In this document: piece by piece, positions 55,693 through 64,000 of the stretch | Position numbering within the stretch: position 1 is the stretch's first letter | Layout of the letters: each line of letters begins with the position of its first letter | Source of the DNA: Megachile rotundata | Lineage: Eukaryota > Arthropoda > Insecta > Hymenoptera > Megachilidae | Length of the DNA stretch: 64,000 nt | Assembly: GCF_050947335.1 (NCBI RefSeq) | Contig: NW_027473327.1 | Span: 1,178,001 to 1,242,000 of the forward strand | Direction of reading: 5' to 3' | Made by a program: the position numbers and the translations under genes | The notes under the pieces: generated by a model | What the model was told of the DNA's origin: nothing | Seen by the model: only the letters and a program-made list of their open reading frames with translations | Databases searched by the model: none

Positions 55693-58600
55693 TTGTATGA
55701 TTGCGATTGTATGATTGTGATTGTATGATTGTGATTGTATGATTGTGATTGTATGACTGTGATTGTATGATTGTGATTGTATGATTGTAATTGTATGATT
55801 ATGATTGTGTGATTGTGATTGTATGATTATGATTGTATGATTGTGATAGTATGATTGTGATTGTAAGATTGTGATTGCATGACTGTGATTGTATGATTGT
55901 GATTGTATGATTGTGATTGTATGATTAGGATTGTATGATTGTGATAGTATGACTGTGATTGTATGATTGTGATTGTATGATTGTGATTGTATGATTGTAT
56001 TTGGGAGATTGTATTTTGGAGATTGTAATTGTATGATTGCGATTGTATGATTGTGATTGTATGATTGTGATTGTATGATTGTGATCGTATGATTGTGATC
56101 GTATGATTGTGATTGTATGATTGTGATTGTATGGTTGTGATTGTATAATTGTGATTGTTTGATTGTAATTGTATGATTATGATTGTATGATTGTGACTGT
56201 ATGATTGTGATGGTTTGATTGTGATTGTATGATTCCGATATTATGATTGTGATTGTATGATTGTAATTGTATGATTATGATTGTATGATTGTGATTGTAT
56301 GATTGTGATGGTTTGATTGTGATTGTATGATTGCGATATTATGATTGTGATTGTATGATTGTGATTGTATGATAGCGATTGTATGATTGTGATTGTATGA
56401 TTATGATTGTATGATTGTGATTGTATGATTATGATTGTATGGTTGTGATTGAATGATTGTGATTGGATGATTGCGATTGTATGATTGTGATAGTATGATT
56501 TTGATTGTATGATTGTGATTGTATGATTGTGATAGTACGATTGTGATTGTATGATTGTGATTGTATGACTGTGATTGTATGATTGTATTTGGGAGATTGT
56601 ATTTTGGAGATTGTAATTGTATGATTGCGATTGTATGATTGTGATTGTATGATTGTGATTGTATGGTTGTGATCGTATGATTGTGATCGTATGATTGTGA
56701 TTGTATGATTGTGATTGTATGGTTGTGATTGTATAATTGTGATTGTTTGATTGTAATTGTATGATTATGATTGTATGATTGTGATTGTATGATTGTGATG
56801 GTTTGATTGTGATTGTATGATTCCGATATTATGATTGTGATTGTATGATTGTAATTGTATGATTATGATTGTATGATTGTGATTGTATGATTGTGATGGT
56901 TTGATTGTGATTGTATGATTGCGATATTATGATTGTGATTGTATGATTCCGATTGTATGATTGTGATTGCGTGATTGTGATTGTATGATTGCGATTGTAT
57001 GATTGTGATTGTATGATTGTGATTGTATGATTGTGATATTATGATTGTGATATTATGATTGTGATAGTATGACTTTGATTGTATGACTGTGATTGTATGA
57101 TTGTGATTGTATGATTGTGATTGTATGATTGTGATTATCTGATTGTGGTTGTATGATTGTGATTGTATGATTGTGATTGTGCGATTGTCATTGTATGATT
57201 ATGATTGTATGATTGTGATTGAATGATTGTGATTGCATGATTGTGATAATATGATTGCGAATGTATGATTGTGATTGTATGTCTGTGATTGTATGATTGT
57301 GATTGTATGATTGTGCTAGTATGATTGTGATTGTAAGATTGTGATTGTATGTCTGTGATTGTATGATTGTGATTGTATGATTGTGATTGTATGATTGTGA
57401 TTGTATGATTGCATTTGGGAGATTGTATTTTGGAGATTGTAATTGTATGATTGCGATTGTGTGATTGTGATTGTATGATTGTGATTGTATGATCGTGATT
57501 GTATGATTGTGATATTATGATTGTGATTGTATGATTGTGATTGTATGATTGTGATTGTATGACTGTGATTGTATGATTGTGATTGTGCGATTGTGATTGT
57601 ACGATTGTGATTGTACGATTGTGATTGTATGATTATGATTGTATGATTATGATTGTATGATTGTGATTGCATGATTGTGATTGTATGATTGTGATAGTAT
57701 GATTGTGATTGTATGACTGTGATTGTACGACTGTGATTGTATGATTGTGATTGTATGATTGTCATTGTATGATTATGATTGTATGATTGTGATTGCATGA
57801 TTGTGATTGTATGATTGAGATTGCATGATTTTGTATGTATGACTGTGATTGTATGATTGTGATTGTATGATTGTGATTGTATGATTGTGATAGTATGATT
57901 GTGATTGTATGATTGTGATTGTATGACTGTGATTGTATGATTGTGACTGTATGATTGTGATTGTATGATTGTGATAGTATGATTGTGATTGTATGATTGT
58001 GATTGTATGACTGTGATTGTATGATTGTGATTGTGGGATTGTGATTGTACGATTGTGATTGTACGATTGTGATTGCATGATTGTGATTGTATGATTATGA
58101 TGGAATGATTGTGATTGCATGATTGTGATTGTATGATTGTGATTGTATGATTGTGATTGTATGATTGTGATTGTATGATTGTGACTGTATGATTGTGATT
58201 GTATGATTGTGATTGTATGATTGTAATTGTATGATTATGATTGTATGATAGTGATTGTATGATTGTGATGGTTTGATTGTGATTGTATGATTGCGATATT
58301 ATGATTGTGATTGTATGATTGTGATTGTATGATAGCGATTGTATGATTGTGATTGTATGATTATGATTGTATGATTGTGATTGTATGATTATGATTGTAT
58401 GGTTGTGATTGAATGATTGTGATTGGATGATTGCGATTGTATGATTGTGATAGTATGATTGTGATTGTATGATTGTGATTGTATGATTGTGATAGTATGA
58501 TTGTGATTGTATGATTGTGATTGTATGATTGTGATTGTATGATTGTATTTGGGAGATTGTATTTTGGAGATTGTAATTGTATGATTGCGATTGTATGATT

Positions 58601-60398
58601 GTGATTGTATGATTGTGATTGTATGGTTGTGATCGTATGATTGTGATCGTATGATTGTGATTGTATGATTGTGATTGTATGGTTGTGATTGTATAATTGT
58701 GATTGTTTGATTGTAATTGTATGATTATGATTGTATGATTGTGATTGTATGATTGTGATGGTTTGATTGTGATTGTATGATTCCGATATTATGATTGTGA
58801 TTGTATGATTGTAATTGTATGATTATGATTGTATGATTGTGATTGTATGATTGTGATGGTTTGATTGTGATTGTATGATTGCGATATTATGATTGTGATT
58901 GTATGATTGCGATTGTATGATTGTGATTGCGTGATTGTGATTGTATGATTGCGATTGTATGATTGTGATTGTATGATTGTGATTGTATGATTGTGATATT
59001 ATGATTGTGATATTATGATTGTGATAGTATGACTTTGATTGTATGACTGTGATTGTATGATTGTGATTGTATGATTGTGATTATCTGATTGTGGTTGTAT
59101 GATTGTGATTGTATGATTGTGATTGTGCGATTGTCATTGTATGATTATGATTGTATGATTGTGATTGTATGATTGTGACTGTATGATTGTGATTGTATGA
59201 TTGTGATTGTATGATTGTGATTGTATGATTGTGATTGTATGATTGTATTTGGGAGATTTTATTTTGGAGATTGTAATTGTATGATTGCGATTGTATGATT
59301 ATGATTGTATGATTGTGATAGTATGATTGTGATTGTAAGATTGTGATTGCATGACTGTGATTGTATGATTGTGATTGTATGATTGTGATTGTATGATTAG
59401 GATTGTATGATTGTGATAGTATGATTGTGATTGTATGATTGTGATTGTATGATTGTGATTGTATGATTCTGATTGTATGATTGTGATTGTATGGTTGTGA
59501 TTGTATGATTGTGATTGTATGATTGTGGTTGTATGATTGTGATTGCATGATTGTGATTGTATGATTGAGATTGTATGATTGTGATGGTTTGATTGTGATT
59601 GTATGATTGCGATATTATGATTGTGATTGTATGATTGTGGTTGTATGATAGTGATTGTATGATTGTATTTGGGAGATTGTGATTGTATGATTGCGATTGT
59701 ATGATTGTGATTGCGTGATTGTGATTGTATGATTGCGATTGTATGATTGTGATTGTATGGTTGTGATTGTATGATTGTGATGGTATGATTTTGATTGTAT
59801 GATTGCGATAGTATGATTGTGATTGTATGATTGTGATTGTATGATTGTGACTGTATGATTGTGATTGTATGATTGTGATTGCGTGATTGTGATTGTATGA
59901 TTGTGATTGCGTGATTGTGATTGTATGATTGCGATTGTATGATTGTGATTGTATGATTGTGATTGTATGATTGTGATAGTATGATTGTGATAGTATGACT
60001 GTGATTGTATGACTGTGATTGTATGATTGTGATTGTATGATTGTGATTGTCTGATTGTGGTTGTATGATTGTGATTGTATGATTGTGATTGTATGATTGT
60101 CATTGTATGATTATGATTGTATGATTGTGATTGCATGATTGTGATTGTATGATTGAGATTGCATGGTTTTGTATGTATGATTTCGATTGTATGATTGTGA
60201 TTGTATGATTGTGATTGTATGATTGTGATTGTATGATTGTGATTGTATGATTGTGATTGTATGATTGTGATTGTATGATTGTGATTGTATGATTGTGATT
60301 GTATGATTGTGATTGTATGATTGTAATTGTATGATTATGATTGTATGATTGTGATTGTATGATTGTGATTGTATGACTGTGATTGTATGATCGTGATT
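55693..60398 (+). repeat. Mosaic satellite segment with 588-bp-spaced pair 5
   Basis: Bases 55997-56358 recur at 56585-56946, with GTATAATT at 56143 and 56731. A GACTTTGATT/GTGCTAG module follows (57067 and 57313), then the string at 57,773-58,120 that resembles 48,085 and 51,305. A single 588-type module sits at 58545, and a shortened module ends with a damaged marker (GGGAGATTTT) at 59245. The stretch 60,190-60,320 is almost pure consensus. Nothing but 14-bp units is present. Confidence 0.8.
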
Positions 60399-61255
60399 GT
60401 GCGATTGTGATTGTACGATTGTGGTTGTACGATTGTGATTGTATGATTGTGATTGTATGATTATGATTGTATGATTGTGATAGTATGATTGTGATTGTAA
60501 GATTGTGATTGCATGACTGTCATTGTATGATTGTGATTGTATGATTGTGATTGTGTGATTAGGATTGTATGATTGTGATAGTATGATTGTGATTGTATGA
60601 TTGTGATTGTATGATTGTGATTGTATGATTGTATTTGGGAGATTGTATTTTGGAGATTGTAATTGTATGACTGCGATTGTATGATTGTGATTGTATGATT
60701 GTGATTGTATGATTGTGATCGTATGATTGTGATCGTATGATTGCGATTGTATGATTGTGATTGTATGGTTGTGATTGTATGATTGTGATTGTATGATTGT
60801 AATTGTATGATTATGATTGTATGATTGTGATTGTATGATTGCGATGGTTTGATTGTGATTGTATGATTGCGATATTATGATTGTGATTGTATGATTGTGA
60901 TTGTATGATTGTGATTGTATGATTGTGATTGTATGATTGTGATTGTCTGATTGTGGTTGTATGATTGCGATATTATGATTGTGATTGTATGATTGTGATT
61001 GTATGATAGCGATTGTATGATTGTGATTGTATGATTATGATTGTATGATTGTGATTGTATGATTATGATTGTATGGTTGTGATTGAATGATTGTGATTGG
61101 ATGATTGCGATTGTATGATTGTGATAGTATGATTGTGATTGTATGATTGTGATTGTATGATTGTGATAGTATGATTGTGATTGTATGATTGTGATTGTAT
61201 GGTTGTGATCGTATGATTGTGATCGTATGATTGTGATTGTATGATTGTGATTGTA
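60399..61255 (+). repeat. 2.07/2.28-kb-spaced repeat, first copy
   Basis: This stretch recurs at 62,471-63,523. The GTGCG string and the GACTGTCATTG string match at offset 2,072 (60511 and 62583). From the marker at 60631, which is followed by a private GACTGCG unit, the match moves to offset 2,282 (62913). It ends at offset 2,268. The second copy thus has an extra marker module of 210 bp (62,703-62,912). Confidence 0.85.
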
Positions 61256-61484
61256 TGGTTGTGATTGTATAATTGTGATTGTTTGATTGTAATTGTATGA
61301 TTATGATTGTATGATTGTGATTGTATGATTGTGATGGTTTGATTGTGATTGTATGATTCCGATATTATGATTGTGATTGTATGATTGTAATTGTATGATT
61401 ATGATTGTATGATTGTGATTGTATGATTGTGATGGTTTGATTGTGATTGTATGATTGCGATATTATGATTGTGATTGTATGATT

Positions 61485-62275
61485 GCGATTGTATGATTGT
61501 GATTGCGTGATTGTGATTGTATGATTGCGATTGTATGATTGTGATTGTATGGTTGTGATTGTATGATTGTGATGGTATGATTTTGATTGTATGATTGCGA
61601 TAGTATGATTGTGATTGTATGATTGTGATTGTATGATTGTGACTGTATGATTGTGATTGTATGATTGTGATTGCGTGATTGTGATTGTATGATTGTGATT
61701 GCGTGATTGTGATTGTATGATTGCGATTGTATGATTGTGATTGTATGATTGTGATTGTATGATTGTGATAGTATGATTGTGATAGTATGACTGTGATTGT
61801 ATGACTGTGATTGTATGATTGTGATTGTATGATTGTGATTGTCTGATTGTGGTTGTATGATTGTGATTGCGTGATTGTGATTGTATGATTGCGATTGTAT
61901 GATTGTGATTGCGTGATTGTGATTGTATGATTGCGATTGTATGATTGTGATTGTATGGTTGTGATTGTATGATTGTGATGGTATGATTTTGATTGTATGA
62001 TTGCGATAGTATGATTGTGATTGTATGATTGTGATTGTATGATTGTGACTGTATGATTGTGATTGTATGATTGTGATTGCGTGATTGTGATTGTATGATT
62101 GTGATTGCGTGATTGTGATTGTATGATTGCGATTGTATGATTGTGATTGTATGATTGTGATTGTATGATTGTGATAGTATGATTGTGATAGTATGACTGT
62201 GATTGTATGACTGTGATTGTATGATTGTGATTGTATGATTGTGATTGTCTGATTGTGGTTGTATGATTGTGATTG
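61485..62275 (+). repeat. 406-bp tandem-type duplication
   Basis: Bases 61,485-61,869 recur at 61,891-62,275, 29 units apart. Both carry GCGTG, GATGGTATGATTTTG, GCGATAG and the paired GATAG and GACTG units. A related single copy is at 59,690-60,090 (offset 1,792). The copies part where the first runs into a second GATTGCGTG and the second runs into consensus. Confidence 0.85.
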
Positions 62276-62470
62276 TATGATTGTGATTGTATGATTGTCA
62301 TTGTATGATTATGATTGTATGATTGTGATTGCATGATTGTGATTGTATGATTGAGATTGCATGGTTTTGTATGTATGATTTCGATTGTATGATTGTGATT
62401 GTATGATTATGATTGTATGGTTGTGACTGTATGATTGTGATGGTATGATTGCGGTTGTATGATTGTGATT

Positions 62471-63523
62471 GTGCGATTGTGATTGTACGATATTGATTGT
62501 ACGATTGTGATTGTATGATTGTGATTGTATGATTATGATTGTATGATTGTGATAGTATGATTGTGATTGTAAGATTGTGATTGCATGACTGTCATTGTAT
62601 GATTGTGATTGTATGATTGTGATTGTGTGATTAGGATTGTATGATTGTGATAGTATGATTGTGATTGTATGATTGTGATTGTATGATTGTGATTGTATGA
62701 TTGTATTTGGGAGATTGTATTTTGGAGATTGTAATTGTATGATTGCGATTGTATGATTGTGATTGTATGATTGTGATTGTATGATTGTGATTGTATGATT
62801 GTGATTGTATGATTGTGATTGTATGATTGTGATTGTATGATTGTGATTGTATGATTGTGATTGTATGGTTGTGATTGTATGATTGTGATTGTATGATTGT
62901 GATTGTATGATTGTATTTGGGAGATTGTATTTTGGAGATTGTAATTGTATGACTGCGATTGTATGATTGTGATTGTATGATTGTGATTGTATGATTGTGA
63001 TCGTATGATTGTGATCGTATGATTGCGATTGTATGATTGTGATTGTATGGTTGTGATTGTATGATTGTGATTGTATGATTGTAATTGTATGATTATGATT
63101 GTATGATTGTGATTGTATGATTGCGATGGTTTGATTGTGATTGTATGATTGCGATATTATGATTGTGATTGTATGATTGTGATTGTATGATTGTGATTGT
63201 ATGATTGTGATTGTCTGATTGTGGTTGTATGATTGCGATATTATGATTGTGATTGTATGATTGTGATTGTATGATAGCGATTGTATGATTGTGATTGTAT
63301 GATTATGATTGTATGATTGTGATTGTATGATTATGATTGTATGGTTGTGATTGAATGATTGTGATTGGATGATTGCGATTGTATGATTGTGATAGTATGA
63401 TTGTGATTGTATGATTGTGATTGTATGATTGTGATAGTATGATTGTGATTGTATGATTGTGATTGTATGGTTGTGATCGTATGATTGTGATCGTATGATT
63501 GTGATTGTATGATTGTGATTGTA
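62471..63523 (+). repeat. 2.07/2.28-kb-spaced repeat, second copy
   Basis: This is the partner of 60,399-61,255. It has a private GATATTGATTG change near 62,490 and two markers (62703 and 62913) where the first copy has one. The bases between them are nearly pure consensus units, as expected from local expansion. Confidence 0.85.
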
Positions 63524-64000
63524 TGATTGTGATTGTATGATTGTAATTGTATGATTATGATTGTATGATTGTGATTGTATGATTGTGATTGTATGACTGT
63601 GATTGTATGATTGTGATTGTACGATTGTGATTGTACGATTCTGATTGTATGATTGTGATTGTATGATTATGATTGTATGATTGTGATAGTATGATTGTGA
63701 TTGTAAGATTGTAATTGCATGACTGTGATTGTATGATTGTGATTTTATGATTGTGATTGTATGATTAGGATTGTATGATTGTGATAGTATGATTGTGATT
63801 GTATGATTGTGATAGTATGATTGTGATTGTATGATTGTGATGGTTTGATTGTGATTGTATGATTCCGATATTATGATTCTGATTGTATGATTGTGATTGT
63901 ATGATTGTGGTTGTATGATTGTGATTGTATGATTGTATTTGGGAGATTGTGATTGTATGATTGCGATTGTATGATTGTGATTGCGTGATTGTAATTGTAT
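63524..64000 (+). repeat. Satellite, continuing past the window edge
   Basis: This stretch holds 14-bp units with a GTACG pair, GTAAGATT, GATTAGG, GATGGTTTG, GATTCCGATATTATG and the short marker form at 63937. The order resembles the start of block A and 53,750-53,860. The register is still 3 modulo 14 at 63997. The right edge of the array is not reached. Confidence 0.9.

Larger units (their letters stand above)
7969..59040 (+). repeat. GTATGACTTTGATT and GTGCTAG landmark units
   Basis: Two rare variant units tag the same module. GTATGACTTTGATT starts at 7969, 18049, 30075, 32175, 36375, 38251, 42563, 50249, 50585, 57067 and 59027. The GTGCTAG variant lies at 8201, 18281, 30307, 32407, 36607, 42795, 49795, 50817 and 57313. 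In most copies the second lies exactly 232 bp after the base where the first unit starts, so they belong to one inherited block. At 38251, 50249 and 59027 the partner is missing, which marks deletion or exchange junctions. Confidence 0.85.
5547..61280 (+). repeat. GTATAATT / GTTTGATT variant string, 19 copies
   Basis: A unit with G5 changed to A (GTATAATTGTGATT) is followed at once by a unit with A3 changed to T and G11 to A (GTTTGATTGTAATT). I find it at 5547, 29305, 33407, 34695, 35479, 36067, 37313, 37901, 39147, 40435, 41625, 42213, 44733, 46763, 47351, 56143, 56731, 58691 and 61267. It is absent from H1 and H2 (7-27 kb), so it marks a separate lineage of the array that expanded in the 33-58 kb part. 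Five pairs are exactly 588 bp apart. Confidence 0.88.
515..62937 (+). repeat. TTTGGGAG/TTTTGGAG marker string, about 80 dispersed copies
   Basis: Three consecutive units are strongly altered: GTATGATTGTATTT (or GCATTT at its end), GGGAGATTGTATTT and TGGAGATTGTAATT. All changes are substitutions, so register is kept. Starts of the GTATTT/GCATTT element include 515, 1131, 1943, 2251, 2727, 3805, 4561, 5401, 5975, 7067, 8299, 9713, 10441, 11365, 11673, 12149, 13003, 13451, 14151, 14767, 15565, 15873, 16349, 17105, 18379, 19793, 20521, 25673, 26471, 27577, 28319, 29159, 29747, 30405, 32505, 33261, 33513, 34549, 35333, 35921, 36705, 37167, 37755, 39001, 40289, 41479, 42067, 42893, 43691, 44587, 45161, 46617, 47205, 47681, 48759, 49893, 50915, 51993, 52161, 53505, 55157, 55997, 56585, 57411, 58545, 59245, 60631, 62703 and 62913. 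A short form lacking the TTTTGGAG part occurs at, for example, 123, 1551, 3147, 4869, 10791, 13759, 53813 and 63937. The string is a landmark for higher-order structure, not a known regulatory site. Confidence 0.9.
1..64000 (+). repeat. 14-bp satellite array filling the window
   Basis: The unit is GTATGATTGTGATT and it repeats head to tail across the whole window with no interruption. Unit starts fall on coordinates equal to 3 modulo 14 at all sampled points, for example 3, 8165, 10027, 19981, 30005, 40463, 50053, 60007, 63493 and 63997. The unit rotates to (TGATTG)2TA, so it is a hexamer dimer plus TA. The + strand consensus has 4 G, 7 T, 3 A and no C, so every C is a derived base. Common variant columns are T4 to C or A, T7 to C, G9 to A, T10 to C, G11 to A, T14 to A or G, and A6 to G. 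No array edge is visible, so the true length exceeds 64 kb. This is satellite or giant minisatellite DNA of a eukaryote; the species cannot be told from it. Confidence 0.97.

Noticed and set aside
1..64000. Repeat protein such as an adhesin or ice-binding protein, suggested by the alternating residue pattern
   Set aside because: The pattern follows from the DNA unit. Single 14-bp gains and losses shift frame, with no sign of 42-bp steps being preferred, and stop-creating variants are common.
1..64000. CRISPR array
   Set aside because: There are no spacers. Units are head to tail with no unique sequence between them.
1..64000. Telomeric repeat
   Set aside because: The 14-bp unit lacks the G-run pattern of known telomere repeats, and the array shows nested higher-order duplications instead of uniform short repeats.
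1..64000. Ancestral CpG-rich unit decayed by methylation (all TpG restored to CpG would give GTACGATCGCGATC)
   Set aside because: T to C variants also occur at T2, T7 and T13, which are not followed by G, so general transitions explain the C-bearing units without a CpG ancestor.
1..64000. Higher-order lengths as multiples of a nucleosome repeat (588, 840 and 10,080 are multiples of 84)
   Set aside because: 1,190, 1,652, 2,072, 5,740 and 6,146 are not multiples of 84. Only 14 is common to all.
1..64000. tRNA, rRNA, transposon ends, promoters or terminators
   Set aside because: No sequence departs from the 14-bp unit for long enough to hold any of these. Short TATA-like matches are part of variant units and recur with them.

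Overview
The whole 64,000-base window is one uninterrupted tandem satellite array. Its unit is a 14-bp sequence, GTATGATTGTGATT on the + strand, which is a cyclic permutation of (TGATTG)2TA. About 4,571 units fit in the window. I see no unique sequence, no edge of the array, and no gene, RNA gene, transposon or CRISPR locus. An array of this size with nested higher-order structure is typical of eukaryotic heterochromatin or a very large minisatellite. The sequence does not let me name the organism or chromosome position.

The register is strict. At every point I sampled from base 3 to base 63,997, a unit begins at a coordinate equal to 3 modulo 14. Variation is almost entirely base substitution plus gain or loss of whole units. 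Every repeat offset I measured is a multiple of 14 (406, 588, 616, 840, 1,190, 1,652, 2,072, 2,100, 5,740, 6,146, 8,022, 10,080, 13,636 and 23,772 bp).

Substituted units form recognisable variant strings, which let the higher-order layout be read. Block A is at 1-3,480, with copies inside the next two blocks. Block B is at 3,481-6,280. A deletion-type junction segment follows to about 7,060. H1 (about 7,061-17,100) and H2 (about 17,101-27,240) are a tandem pair of roughly 10.08-kb, nearly identical repeats, each ending in a copy of A. A second copy of B follows (27,241-30,045), so A+B recurs about 23.7 kb downstream. Next come a 2.1-kb spaced duplication (29,825-32,818), a 5.7-6.2-kb repeat system (about 32,690-43,118) with nested 588-bp and 1,190-bp duplications, a mosaic of the same modules (43,119-52,669), a 1.64-1.65-kb spaced duplication (52,670-55,692), more mosaic, and a final group of 2.07-2.28-kb and 406-bp duplications (60,399-63,523).

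Long open reading frames on the minus strand (up to 434 codons) follow from a unit that has no stop codon in any minus-strand frame; 14 is not a multiple of 3, so all frames read the same 14-residue cycle. I do not annotate them as genes. The strongest observations are the unbroken 14-bp phase, the recent 10-kb duplication, and in-register recombination junctions such as the hybrid unit at 54,281. I found no evidence of a new enzymatic or defence system.
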